DNA of 28,391 nt from a virus. Below, piece after piece: positions 12,270 through 20,005 of this stretch (its first letter is position 1; every line of letters starts with the position of its first letter). Made by a program: the position numbers and the translations under genes. The notes beneath the pieces are model-generated. The model was not told the DNA's origin and searched no databases. It worked only from the letters and a program-made list of their open reading frames with translations. The stretch spans positions 1-28,391 of IMG/VR virus record IMGVR_UViG_3300030380_005517. One strand, 5' to 3'.

Positions 12270-13016
12270 TTACTCCTTGACATATTTACTCAAAGCGATC
12301 GCTGTCATAAAGTCAATTGAGCCGGATGGGTCGAGTCCATGAGATGACTGAAAACCTTTAACAGCTTCCAGGGTTTCGCCACCAAAGTCAGAATCAGCTC
12401 CAAACTTTGGTAAACAACCTGAGTCCCAGGACAATAGTAAGTTTTGTAGAAACTTAACGTTTAAACCATTGTCGCCTTTATTCAAAAGATGCTCCTCTTT
12501 TTTTACAATTTTATCATTAACAGGCTCAGGTTCCACCTGGCCTAGATTTGTATATTTAATGGTCACTTTTTCGCCAGCAAGCAAAGCATCTCTAACCTTT
12601 GGATACAAAGCCTCATAAGCAGCTCTTGATCGACCAATAAAGCCGTCTTTATTTTTGTCCAGGTCTTGCTGAGTTTGGCCGACCAAAAGACAGCCCAGGG
12701 TGTCGGAATCGTCATTACCAGGGTGTATTAATATGAACTCGAACCCAGGGATATTTCGGACCCAAAGCATGCCCTGATGCCATCCAGGACCAAAACCTTC
12801 TTTATTATCGTAGTGTTTTTTTGTACGGGTATGGTAACCACCAACAGTTCTAAATGTTACTTCGTACTCACCAGCTGGAACGGCAGTCTCGCCGTAGACC
12901 TTAGGGCCATCTCGAACTTCATCCTCCAGGGTAAAACACTCCCGGACTCCATCAATGAACAGCTCACCATTTGTGGCATCAACACCTAGCTGTGTCCTTT
13001 TAACTTCAAGTTTCAT
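12270..13016 (-). CDS. Endolysin: DUF5675-like catalytic domain plus peptidoglycan-binding domain
   Basis: 248 residues. Residues 1-157 fit the DUF5675 pattern: GELFIDG, a FTLED motif, GETAVPAGEYEV, then IHPGN (His98-Asn101) and TLGCLLVG (Cys109). The His and Cys pair recalls L,D-transpeptidase or cysteine-peptidase active sites. A proline-rich linker (EPEPVNDK) leads to a peptidoglycan-binding domain of the PG_binding_1 type (about 178-246; LLNKGDNGLNVKFLQNLL, SDFGGETLEAVKGFQSSHGL). It would cleave or modify host wall peptides and works with the holin just downstream. No signal peptide is present, as expected for a holin-released enzyme. No Shine-Dalgarno is seen before ATG at 13016; TAAAAT lies 8 bases upstream, so a leaderless or very short-leader transcript is possible. 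Confidence 0.75.
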   Translation of the reverse strand: MKLEVKRTQLGVDATNGELFIDGVRECFTLEDEVRDGPKVYGETAVPAGEYEVTFRTVGGYHTRTKKHYDNKEGFGPGWHQGMLWVRNIPGFEFILIHPGNDDSDTLGCLLVGQTQQDLDKNKDGFIGRSRAAYEALYPKVRDALLAGEKVTIKYTNLGQVEPEPVNDKIVKKEEHLLNKGDNGLNVKFLQNLLLSWDSGCLPKFGADSDFGGETLEAVKGFQSSHGLDPSGSIDFMTAIALSKYVKE

Positions 13017-13062
13017 ATAAGATATTTTAGACTTGCAACAAGGGGAGTCGGGCTGGCCTAAA

Positions 13063-13791
13063 TTAGTCTATATAATAATCCATGTTTTTGAAATTTTTAT
13101 TAAAAGAGGAATATAGCTTGCTCATGTTTTTTTTAATTATTTCTGCTTTTTTATTTTTAACATTTGTTATTTCTAAATTAAATTTTTGTCTTTTAAAAGG
13201 TGCGTAAACACATAAAGGTTGACCCTGCTTAATTAAAATATTTTTATTAGCTGTTTTGTAACCTATTTGTATATTTACCTCGTGGACCTTATCGCTTCTA
13301 AAGATGCCATATAAAGCCTCCCATTCATTGTTATATTCAAATGGCAACGGCATCTGCCTTACACTTATACCTTTGGAAGTAATTATTTTATAAGGCATAT
13401 TTAATTTAAAAATTTTTTTAAAAGGTGTTCCAGGCAAATGGTTCAACATTTGGTCATTACCATGCACGGTTACTTGATCCCCATTATTTATTAAAGAAAA
13501 ATCATCATATTTGATTGGAGTGTCCCAGGACCAAGCTCCGCTGTCAGAATTATAAGAGAGCAAATAATCGTGCGGTGCTGGAATTACAAAACCATCTTTA
13601 TAAACTTCTAAAAAACTTGGACAAGACTTAACGTTAAAAACAGTATTTATAAAATTTTTTACATCTTTATCAGTCTTTGAAATTTGCATATCTTTGTACC
13701 ATTTAGGTATAAAATTACTTATTGGTTGCGGATGCAAATCATTGTTGGCTAGCAAATACTCATCTTGAATTACAAAAGTTATGTTATTCAT
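13063..13791 (-). CDS. Tandem paralogue C of an uncharacterised ~240-residue phage family
   Basis: 242 residues, AT-rich. It shares an ordered pattern with the two upstream proteins: P-x-WYK near residue 30, K-x-CP with a following GFVI, a W-rich strand, FKLNMPYKIITSKGISVRQM, an aromatic segment, and IKQGQPLCVYAPFKRQ near 195-210. The fold is probably a beta-rich barrel with a helical tail. It resembles, from memory, the DUF6065 group of marine phage proteins, which has no assigned function; that match is unverified. The most divergent copy: the GY of P-(K/E)-GY is GI here. Start ATG at 13791 overlaps paralogue B by 8 bases. Confidence 0.65.
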   Translation of the reverse strand: MNNITFVIQDEYLLANNDLHPQPISNFIPKWYKDMQISKTDKDVKNFINTVFNVKSCPSFLEVYKDGFVIPAPHDYLLSYNSDSGAWSWDTPIKYDDFSLINNGDQVTVHGNDQMLNHLPGTPFKKIFKLNMPYKIITSKGISVRQMPLPFEYNNEWEALYGIFRSDKVHEVNIQIGYKTANKNILIKQGQPLCVYAPFKRQKFNLEITNVKNKKAEIIKKNMSKLYSSFNKNFKNMDYYID

Positions 13792-14485
13792 ACTGCTTTT
13801 TTTTATGGTAATTATTTGCGTAATTATTTTTAATTAATTTATTGTGGTTAATTTCCTGTTGAATCAAATACTCTTCCAAGTCATGATGACCATAAGTGCT
13901 TTTAAAATTAGTTCTTTTTATTGGTATGAGTTGAGCAAGGGGTGTGTCTTTTGGAATTATTCCATTGTGGTTTTTACTTACCCAAACAGGCAATGCATAA
14001 TTTACGCTGTAATTATCGGTGTCGATTATTGCTGGCACCGCATGAAATGGTAAATTATTATGCAGCAACGGTGGTACAACCAATAAAGAATAACCTTTAG
14101 GAGTGTGAACTGTCATAGCAAAATTATATTTAACAACTAAATCATGATAACCAAAAGGTGCATCCATTAAAGTTGTTGCAATCGTGTGGTTTTCAAACAC
14201 GTCGACCTCAGGCCTCCAAGTTATGCTAAAACTGTTGTCAGATTGCTCTAAATTTACATCTGCAAATGTTTGAACAATAAAACCTGTTTCCATAGCATCG
14301 ATCATTGGAATACACTTCTTCATCGTGTAATTTGTCCTGTTAGTTGAAACCTTAAGAGTCTGCTCAGGGTAATGTATTGGTAACTTTTTCCACCAATTTG
14401 GTTTGCTGTTATTTTTTGCAGGGATTGGCTTAGGCAGAATTTTATGCCACTTTTTACTGATTGCTTTAAATTTTATTATTTTCAT
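13784..14485 (-). CDS. Tandem paralogue B of an uncharacterised ~240-residue phage family
   Basis: 233 residues. Family landmarks are PNWWKKLPIHYPEQTL, KKCIPMIDAMETGFIVQTF, YNFAMTVHTPKGYSLLVVPP, and GIIPKDTPLAQLIPIKR. This copy has the most complete version of the family motif set. The C-terminus is rich in Asn, His and Lys (NYANNYHKKKQYE). It overlaps paralogue A by 20 bases and paralogue C by 8, so all three are probably made from one mRNA. No signal peptide or membrane span. A virion-surface or host-metabolism role would fit the position between tail-fibre and lysis genes, but nothing in the sequence decides. Confidence 0.65.
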   Translation of the reverse strand: MKIIKFKAISKKWHKILPKPIPAKNNSKPNWWKKLPIHYPEQTLKVSTNRTNYTMKKCIPMIDAMETGFIVQTFADVNLEQSDNSFSITWRPEVDVFENHTIATTLMDAPFGYHDLVVKYNFAMTVHTPKGYSLLVVPPLLHNNLPFHAVPAIIDTDNYSVNYALPVWVSKNHNGIIPKDTPLAQLIPIKRTNFKSTYGHHDLEEYLIQQEINHNKLIKNNYANNYHKKKQYE

Positions 14486-15203
14486 TGTAATTTTTATGAC
14501 GATAAGTCTCAGTAGTTAAAAACAACTCATAAATATCATCTTGCACTTTTTTATAATGTTCTTTGTCACCTTTTAAAATATTAAGGGCAATTTTTTCATC
14601 ATCTCTTTTATAAGGTATGGCCAAAACAAGCGGGGATCCAGCCTTAATCATAAAACTATCTTTTAATATTTCAAATGGGAACTGAACATACGACCACTTA
14701 TCATGTTGAACAATTCCACTTAAAAACCTAATATCTTTTCTTTCATGATAAAAAGGGTCAACATAAGCAACATTGTAACCTTCAGGAACTTCAATCGAAT
14801 AAGGAAGTTTAAACTTAAGAACATCACCATTAATAGTTTTATGCAAACTTATCATTTCATGCTGCCTTGGACCATGAGCGTTTACGTATTCTTTTATGTT
14901 CTCATTGTTATACATTCGTGGAGTAAAGTCCCAGCTTTGCCTTACAGGCATATTATTATCGTCATATTCTGTGTGAAAATAAAAATGACCCCAAAGCCGA
15001 ATCACAAAACCACTGGTAACAAAATCTTGAATAGCCGGGCAATCTTTTATGCTTTGCGGTTTATCACCTTTAAATGTTTCAAATTCAGTTGTTAACTTTG
15101 TCTCTTTGTACCATTTAGGTAATAATTTGTTGGCTTTAACAGGTGGAAAAAGCTCCAGTAATTTTTCAAACCGTTGCTCCATTGGTCTAAAGGTCACTTG
15201 CAT
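14466..15203 (-). CDS. Tandem paralogue A of an uncharacterised ~240-residue phage family
   Basis: 245 residues, first of the trio. It matches the others at LLPKWYKETKL, KDCPAIQDFVTSGFVIRLWG, DVLKFKLPYSIEVPEGYNVA, DPFYHERKDIRFLSGIVQHD, and IKAGSPLVLAIPYKRDD. The acidic or basic tails differ between copies, while the core order of motifs is constant. Start ATG at 15203; MEQRF at residue 8 is an alternative. There is no good ribosome site in either case, but TATAAAAT sits directly upstream. A 41-base gap separates it from the tail-associated gene at 15245. Confidence 0.65.
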   Translation of the reverse strand: MQVTFRPMEQRFEKLLELFPPVKANKLLPKWYKETKLTTEFETFKGDKPQSIKDCPAIQDFVTSGFVIRLWGHFYFHTEYDDNNMPVRQSWDFTPRMYNNENIKEYVNAHGPRQHEMISLHKTINGDVLKFKLPYSIEVPEGYNVAYVDPFYHERKDIRFLSGIVQHDKWSYVQFPFEILKDSFMIKAGSPLVLAIPYKRDDEKIALNILKGDKEHYKKVQDDIYELFLTTETYRHKNYNENNKI

Positions 15204-15244
15204 TATTTTATACTAGCAAGTAAAACCTTTTTAAGTCTTGTTTT

Positions 15245-15649
15245 TTATTCCGGTCCTTCCTCAAATTCAACCCAGGAAGTTGAGTCCTCATCCCAATAAT
15301 AACTTTTATCATCTACCGGACAAGAAGTCGGTGCTTTCCAGTCACCAGTTGCATCATCGTAAACCCAACTATCAAATTCGTGAGGTTTTGGTGGAATAAA
15401 TGCGTCTTTGCTTGAGTCATAACTGTAACCCTTACATGCGTAATTTTTTCTAAAAGGATCCCCACCTAAATCATGAGAGCCACGGTGTGTGTTATAAGAA
15501 GTCCTTTTGACCGTGCATCCATGAAAGTCAGAATAAAACTCTTCCCAAGAGTCAAATTCGTCAGGTAAGTTTGAAACATCATCTTCATCAACTCCATTAA
15601 TAACACCTGTGACTATGTTATTTTCATCTAGCAATGCATAGTGAGCCAT
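15245..15649 (-). CDS. Tail-associated protein of the marine phage MAH-x-A-x-LDENNIV type
   Basis: 134 residues, acidic and aromatic. The opening MAHYALLDENNIVTGVI, the middle TSYNTHRGSHDLGGDPFRKN then YACKGYSYDSSKDAFIPPKP, and the terminal SYYWDEDSTSWVEFEE follow a pattern I recall from many marine cyanophage and other phage genomes, where it is found among structural or fibre genes. The biochemical role is unknown; a small virion or fibre-assembly protein is the usual guess. It starts one base after the stop of the glycine-rich fibre gene, supporting a joint function. Confidence 0.6.
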   Translation of the reverse strand: MAHYALLDENNIVTGVINGVDEDDVSNLPDEFDSWEEFYSDFHGCTVKRTSYNTHRGSHDLGGDPFRKNYACKGYSYDSSKDAFIPPKPHEFDSWVYDDATGDWKAPTSCPVDDKSYYWDEDSTSWVEFEEGPE

Positions 15650-16576
15650 TTAATTGACCTGTATGTTTCCACTGCCACTATAAAGATAAGCGTGAGTCAT
15701 TCCACTATTGCTGTCGATTGTTTGCGTGCCAGTTAAACCTGCACCGATTGTGAGTGTCAAATCATTACTGAAATGTAAAATTATTATCCCACTGCCTCCG
15801 CTGCCTCCCGAGTTGCCTCCAAAGCCACCGTTGCCTGTATAAGATGACTGACTCGTTCCACCGCTGCCATTACCACCATCAGACAATAAAAAATTAGAAC
15901 TTGGATGACCCTGGTATGCCTCTCCAGCACCACCGGATGTGCCGTTGCCGCTTGCGTTTGGTGTTGTATTTGCAGAATAATCAGAATTACCTACTGCGGT
16001 TTTACCGCCTCCGCCTCCGCCATTAGCACCTAGACGACCAACTCCACGGCCTCCATCAAAACCTTGGCCTGATACACCAGTCCCTCCAACACCTCCAGGA
16101 CCGTATGAATAAGACGTAGTGAAGTTGTTTCCTCCGCCACCGCCTGAGCCACCGTTGCCGCCAGTTGCATTAGAACTATTGTAGTTATTTGATCCACAAC
16201 CGCCTCCGCCTCCGCCTTCAGCTGTAAATGTTCCTCCGGTATAAGCCAAAGTTGTATCGGTTCCGTCGCTGCCACTTTGAGCGTTTTGATTTGATGTGTC
16301 ATTTCTGCCGCCACCGCCACCACCGCCAATAGAAACAGCATAGTTAGTGGCTTTATTAAAAATTACTCCATAACCGGAAATAAGCCCACCGGCTCCGCCA
16401 CCACCACCTTGGTGGTTGCCCCATCCCGGATGAGCCTGGCCTCCGCCACCTCCGCCTCCGCCACCTAAAATGTAATATTCAATTTCAAGTGGATTTGCGG
16501 GTGCAGTTTCAGCCGCAGTTATTGATCGAAACTTTGAACCGGATAAACCGCCATTTGTAAGACTGTTTATAGACAT
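15650..16576 (-). CDS. Glycine-rich tail fibre / adhesin-type protein
   Basis: 308 residues dominated by poly-glycine runs (for example GGGGGGGGG near 38-46, and further GGGGGGG runs) alternating with short beta strands such as YYILGGG, YAVSIGGGG, FTAEGGGG and GGSGGSGIIILHFS. Such glycine-rich sandwiches are typical of receptor-binding tips of phage fibres, where poly-Gly II helices pack together. The C-terminus (LTIGAGLTGTQTIDSNSG) is a compact strand region. It is likely a receptor-binding or fibre-tip protein. Start ATG at 16576 overlaps the upstream stop by one base. The repeats make this gene prone to recombination. Confidence 0.65.
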   Translation of the reverse strand: MSINSLTNGGLSGSKFRSITAAETAPANPLEIEYYILGGGGGGGGGQAHPGWGNHQGGGGGAGGLISGYGVIFNKATNYAVSIGGGGGGGRNDTSNQNAQSGSDGTDTTLAYTGGTFTAEGGGGGGCGSNNYNSSNATGGNGGSGGGGGNNFTTSYSYGPGGVGGTGVSGQGFDGGRGVGRLGANGGGGGGKTAVGNSDYSANTTPNASGNGTSGGAGEAYQGHPSSNFLLSDGGNGSGGTSQSSYTGNGGFGGNSGGSGGSGIIILHFSNDLTLTIGAGLTGTQTIDSNSGMTHAYLYSGSGNIQVN

Positions 16577-16905
16577 TAGGTTATTTCTGTGCCGTAGGCT
16601 TGAAATGTCACATTAGCATCTGATGCACCAACAGATATCTCTGCACCAGTTTGTAAAGTAACACCCAAAGTAAGAGTTATAGTGTCATTAGCATTTATTG
16701 AACTGTCATAAGCAACATAGTCAGTATTTGCTACTGCTGAGTTGTCTGTTTTAGTTGCAATTCTAAAAGTGTTTGCAGCAGCTTCTCTATTGCAAATTAC
16801 AATAGTTGAAACCACGGCCTCTTTACCTGAGCCAACTAAATATAACTCAACATCATTAGCAGATGCATCAGCAACTTGTCCTAATATTTTGTATGCGTTA
16901 GCCAT
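16576..16905 (-). CDS. Small virion-associated protein in the fibre module
   Basis: 109 residues, beta-rich: ILGQVADASANDVELYLVGSG.., STIVICNREAAANTFRIATK, DTITLTLGVTLQTGAEISVG, and FQAYGTEIT. This looks like an Ig-like or tail-fibre accessory domain, of a type common between fibre genes in aquatic phages. AAAGGATAAT lies upstream of ATG at 16905. It is one base from the glycine-rich fibre and 12 bases downstream of the larger fibre protein, so it is part of the same set. The specific role is not known. Confidence 0.55.
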   Translation of the reverse strand: MANAYKILGQVADASANDVELYLVGSGKEAVVSTIVICNREAAANTFRIATKTDNSAVANTDYVAYDSSINANDTITLTLGVTLQTGAEISVGASDANVTFQAYGTEIT

Positions 16906-16917
16906 TAATTATCCTTT

Positions 16918-17814
16918 CTAAGCTCCTATTAAAAGCAATTGGTCAAATGCAGTACCTGAGCCGCCTCCAGCTGGATACAACGATAACGAGCCACTGCCGC
17001 CCATACCGCTATGGTTAGGGCAATAATAATAAAGAGTGCTTGTCGCTCCAGCAATTCCTAAAGTTTCTGGTGTTATTTCTATTTGAACGTAAGCGTTAGA
17101 TTGTCCAGGAGTTCCTGAACTTGTAACATTTGTTGTAAACTCGCTGCCACCCGCGTGGGTTCCGTTTGCAGTTGTTGAAAATTTTAATGGATGACCCGAG
17201 AGTGATGAGTCACTTACATCAAATTTATATTTAAAACCAACACCCAGGTCCATAGCCGGTGACCTAGTGCCAGCACCTGAATCAGTGCCATTTAAAAAAT
17301 AAAAAACGTTTTGACTGCCGGATCCATCATCTGCAACCTTTACGGTAAACAAAACAGTTAAAGTGCTTGTACCAGCAGTAACAGAATCAATAGCAGCTTG
17401 AGTAGCAGTTGAAACCGGCAGATCGGCTAAAGTGGTTTTTTTAGTTGCGTTAGACGCACTGACATCAGCTATTAAAATTTCATCACCGGATACAGGAGTT
17501 GCTGAACTTGCAGCATTAACATCCACATTTAAAGTAACCGCACCGCTTGAGCCACCACCATCCATGGCAGTACCAGCATTAACAGCTGTTATATCGCCCT
17601 CACCGATGTAAGAAGTCCAGGCTGAACCACTATAAAATTGTAAAACATTTGTATCGGCAAGGTAGCAAAACTGACCCTCAACAGGGCTAGAAATTTGAGC
17701 GTCTCGAGCAGTTGAATCTGCAAAAATAGCAATACTCTGCTCCATCAAATAATCGTTGACATCAGCAGCAGTTAAAACTTCAGATACTGCGAATACTTTA
17801 AAACCATTGGCCAT
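16918..17814 (-). CDS. Tail fibre-like protein with a cupredoxin-like copper motif
   Basis: 298 residues from ATG at 17814 (TTG at 17820 would add two). The N-terminus (MANGFKVF..LTAADVNDYLM) and the DSTARDAQISSPVEGQFCYL and LQFYSGSAWTSY segments are typical of phage fibre shafts. Residues about 145-280 form a separate beta domain carrying His208 in LSGHPLKFS and Cys265-x2-His268-x2-Met271 in YYYCPNHSGMGG. These match the ligand order His..Cys..His..Met of type-1 copper (cupredoxin) sites, although the C-x2-H-x2-M spacing is tighter than in plastocyanin. The domain may bind copper, or keep the fold only. It follows a 189-base non-coding region and heads the fibre cassette. No clear ribosome site is visible. 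Confidence 0.65.
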   Translation of the reverse strand: MANGFKVFAVSEVLTAADVNDYLMEQSIAIFADSTARDAQISSPVEGQFCYLADTNVLQFYSGSAWTSYIGEGDITAVNAGTAMDGGGSSGAVTLNVDVNAASSATPVSGDEILIADVSASNATKKTTLADLPVSTATQAAIDSVTAGTSTLTVLFTVKVADDGSGSQNVFYFLNGTDSGAGTRSPAMDLGVGFKYKFDVSDSSLSGHPLKFSTTANGTHAGGSEFTTNVTSSGTPGQSNAYVQIEITPETLGIAGATSTLYYYCPNHSGMGGSGSLSLYPAGGGSGTAFDQLLLIGA

Positions 17815-17820
17815 AGGCAA

Positions 17821-18009
17821 AGAATACTATATAAACAATAAAAAAAATGTTTATGGCCTAGAAAACGACAAACCGGGCAGCGTGTGAAAACAATCTACCC
17901 GGTTCTTTGTTAGGTTAAAAACAAAGAGTGTCGCATCGGTTGCCCGATATTCATTAATTAAATAAACAGGTCAATATGAATATTAACTATTTAATTTTAG
18001 TAGAAAGTT
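17821..18009. promoter_or_regulatory. Intergenic region with hairpins before the fibre cassette
   Basis: In the leftward transcript it contains, in order: TTGACC then AATATC 17 bases on (a weak promoter candidate near 17944-17972); a compact hairpin ATCGG-TTGC-CCGAT at 17935-17948; AACCGGG/CCCGGTT arms at about 17870-17907 with a 20-base loop; TGGCCTAG at 17854-17861; and TATAGT about 20 bases before the fibre gene. It probably ends transcription of the tail-tube gene and restarts it for the fibre and lysis genes. No coding frame is convincing. Confidence 0.45.
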
Positions 18010-18741
18010 TTAAACAATACCAACGCTAATGAAAACCTTAAACGATGGGCTAGTTCCACTAAGCGTGTAATTTATTCTGAAATGTGAATCAGTTATTGCA
18101 CCAGCAACTTTTGAATATTGTGCTCCAACAGTTGTGAAGTTTGTCAAAGTTATACGATCGGTAGGACTTGTAAAAGAACCATTGTCGTCACTTTGAACTT
18201 TTAGGGCCAAAGTTGGTGTCGAAGTTCCGGATACAGATACAACATGAGCAGCTACAAATAAAGACTTACCAGCTGCAACAGCTCCAAGGTTTCGGCCAGT
18301 TGAATTACCAGTTGCTGTCAAATTTGCAGAATCATCAACCATGATAGTGCCACGAACAGCACGATCGGAACTGTTAGCATTTGTTATTGAAAACGGCATC
18401 ACATCGCCAACCGCACCACCAATTGAATAACTAAAGTTCCTGGACTTTAAAAAATATGCAGTATCGCCAGCAGATGAAGTAGGGGATACAGTACCAATGA
18501 GTTCAGCACCAGCTGATACACCAAGTAAACCGTCAGGCTTGTCAGTACCTGCCTCAAAAAATCCATTTGCTGTCAAGCTAGCATCTTGAAGTCCTGCTAT
18601 TTTTGACCTGAAACCGCCTGAGTTTATGGACGTAACATCGACCTCATCAGCAGTTAAATCCAGGGTCATTGATTGAGTATGGCCTGACATGTCAAAGCCA
18701 TTAAGAAAAAATCTACCGTCAGTTAATACAAAAGTAGCCAT
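18010..18741 (-). CDS. Tail tube-like protein, long paralogue with extra C-terminal domain
   Basis: 243 residues. The first 130 residues parallel the 135-residue protein at 8494-8901: MATFVLTDGRFFLNGFDMSG, SMTLDLTADEVDVTS, then GFRSKIAGLQDASL. The extra C-terminal half (about 140-243) is a beta-sandwich domain (SLFVAAHVVSVSGTSTPTLA, DRITLTNFTTVGAQYS), resembling domains that decorate tail tubes. It follows the tail-terminator-like gene directly. It could be the major tail protein with a decorating domain, a tail-tip initiator, or a head decoration. GGTGGAGG in the preceding mini-gene is its ribosome site, 10 bases from ATG. Confidence 0.65.
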   Translation of the reverse strand: MATFVLTDGRFFLNGFDMSGHTQSMTLDLTADEVDVTSINSGGFRSKIAGLQDASLTANGFFEAGTDKPDGLLGVSAGAELIGTVSPTSSAGDTAYFLKSRNFSYSIGGAVGDVMPFSITNANSSDRAVRGTIMVDDSANLTATGNSTGRNLGAVAAGKSLFVAAHVVSVSGTSTPTLALKVQSDDNGSFTSPTDRITLTNFTTVGAQYSKVAGAITDSHFRINYTLSGTSPSFKVFISVGIV

Positions 18742-18804
18742 TTATCTGCGGCCTCCACCTTTACGGCCTCCGCCTTTTTTAATTTTTGTTTTTTTGTAAG
18801 GCAT
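18742..18804 (-). CDS. Possible 20-residue Lys/Gly/Arg-rich mini-protein
   Basis: ATG at 18804, adjoining the previous stop (TAAATG), encodes MPYKKTKIKKGGGRKGGGRR and ends at the TAA before the tail-tube start. The strongly basic, glycine-spaced composition is like short basic peptides encoded in head-tail modules of other aquatic phages, and could bind nucleic acid. The GGAGG inside it also serves as the next gene's ribosome site, so the frame may exist only for that reason. Confidence 0.38.
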   Translation of the reverse strand: MPYKKTKIKKGGGRKGGGRR

Positions 18805-18957
18805 TTATTTTTTATCCTTTTTTTTAGCAGATCCCTGGACCTTTTCTATGTGGCCTCCAGCTGCAAGAGTTTCAGCCAACATTTCATCCTTTATTTCAAT
18901 GACCTCGCCAGGTTCTTTACCGTTGATTTTTTTATTACCAATTATTTTAAACTTCAT
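18805..18957 (-). CDS. 50-residue head-tail region protein
   Basis: 50 residues: MKFKIIGNKKINGKEPGEVI, a short acidic helix (DEMLAETLAAGGHIEKV), and a lysine tail (AKKKDKK). It is not recognised, but the form (a compact beta-hairpin, then K-rich end) is common among small gene products between connector and tail-tube genes. ATG at 18957 overlaps the stop of the tail-terminator-like gene by 4 bases (ATGA), good evidence for translation. The role may be structural or in nucleic acid contact. Confidence 0.55.
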   Translation of the reverse strand: MKFKIIGNKKINGKEPGEVIEIKDEMLAETLAAGGHIEKVQGSAKKKDKK

Positions 18958-19373
18958 GCTGTCCCCTTAGTGTAAACAGTTATACCTAACCGAGCTCCGA
19001 TGCATTCAATACCATTGACCGCATAGGTGCCTCCATAATCACTCATTGTAGTGACCACCGCAGACGTGTCCGATTGGCCTAGGCTGGAGTTTTGAAATAT
19101 GGCCTGACGTATTGATGATGACCCGGAACCATTTATGAAACCATCCAATTGATTTTGGCCCGATCGTGAATCAGCACGAGATACAACAACAATTAAATCA
19201 AACTCATAACTGTCAGTCCCACGAGCCATGGCCTCATTAAAATTTATTGACGATGGAATTAAAACAGCAGCAGGAACATTGACCATGTCCTCAACTGTGT
19301 CAAAGACTCGAAGTCCAGAGATCCCTCCCAGGGTTGTTTTTATTGCGGTACGGATTGTACTAAAGCTGGCCAT
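18954..19373 (-). CDS. Tail terminator-like / head-tail joining protein
   Basis: 139 residues. ASFSTIRTAIKTTLGGISGL, FDTVEDMVNVPAAVLIPSSI, DSYEFDLIVVVSRADSRSGQ then a terminal GIECIGARLGITVYTKG have the arrangement of the tail terminator or minor tail U fold, which caps the tail tube and joins it to the head. It stands directly after the head-tail connector gene, the standard position. Its start overlaps the connector stop by one base. Confidence 0.6.
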   Translation of the reverse strand: MASFSTIRTAIKTTLGGISGLRVFDTVEDMVNVPAAVLIPSSINFNEAMARGTDSYEFDLIVVVSRADSRSGQNQLDGFINGSGSSSIRQAIFQNSSLGQSDTSAVVTTMSDYGGTYAVNGIECIGARLGITVYTKGTA

Positions 19374-20002
19374 TAAGCGATACCGTGAACTACCTCGCCA
19401 CGTCTGAACGGGTCAATCATCCTGGTTATTTGTCTGTTTTGTCGAACTGCCAGGACACCAAACTCACCAACACCAGCAATACCTAGGGGAGTGTTACGCA
19501 TTGCAAAGTTCTCACTGCTTAACATTAAAGCAGCTTGTCTTATTGGTTCAGGCACAGCTGCAAATCCCCAGTTTGCAGTTACTTCAATCGCTGGTCGATT
19601 ATTTATGTGAGTTGTTGGAAACTCGTGGGATCCATCATTAAACAATTCAATAGAAGTGAAACCAAGCCCAGCAATACCGAAGCTCTCACCATTTAAAGGA
19701 AGTAAAACAAAATCTGTAGATGCAACGGTTGTCTCGTAGGTTCCATCCTCGTCATCATCATACTTCAAAACCAAACCTGTTGAAGTTGAAATATCATCAA
19801 CAACTACTTTATAAGGATTAGAAGTTCTATATACCTTTGCAGAAGTTGCTCCATCAGCAAAAAATTGACGACCACAATAAGCGTCTATTTGACGGCTTGC
19901 AGAATTTACAGCGTCCTCAAGTTGGTCGTCGTCGTTTGAGTCGCTTATATTAACGAATGCCTTTATCTCTGCTAAGGTGCAGTAGCCATTGGTTATCGCC
20001 AT
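19373..20002 (-). CDS. Head-tail connector (gp6-like) protein
   Basis: 209 residues. AITNGYCTLAEIKAFVNISD, EDAVNSASRQIDAYCGRQFF and the C-terminal helix PIRQAALMLSSENFAMRN.. match the gp6-like head-tail connector family (HK97 gp6, SPP1 gp15), which forms a ring under the portal. An insert (YDDDEDGTYETTVASTDFVL) and the segment around GFTSIELFNDG are typical of the actinophage branch. Start ATG at 20002 is 3 bases after the stop of the small lysine-rich gene. The family match is good. Confidence 0.75.
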   Translation of the reverse strand: MAITNGYCTLAEIKAFVNISDSNDDDQLEDAVNSASRQIDAYCGRQFFADGATSAKVYRTSNPYKVVVDDISTSTGLVLKYDDDEDGTYETTVASTDFVLLPLNGESFGIAGLGFTSIELFNDGSHEFPTTHINNRPAIEVTANWGFAAVPEPIRQAALMLSSENFAMRNTPLGIAGVGEFGVLAVRQNRQITRMIDPFRRGEVVHGIA

Positions 20003-20005
20003 TAT

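Noticed and set aside
16030-16341. Alternative minus-strand frame in the glycine-rich gene
   Set aside because: Off-frame reading of GGN codons; no start context and it conflicts with the coupled fibre gene.
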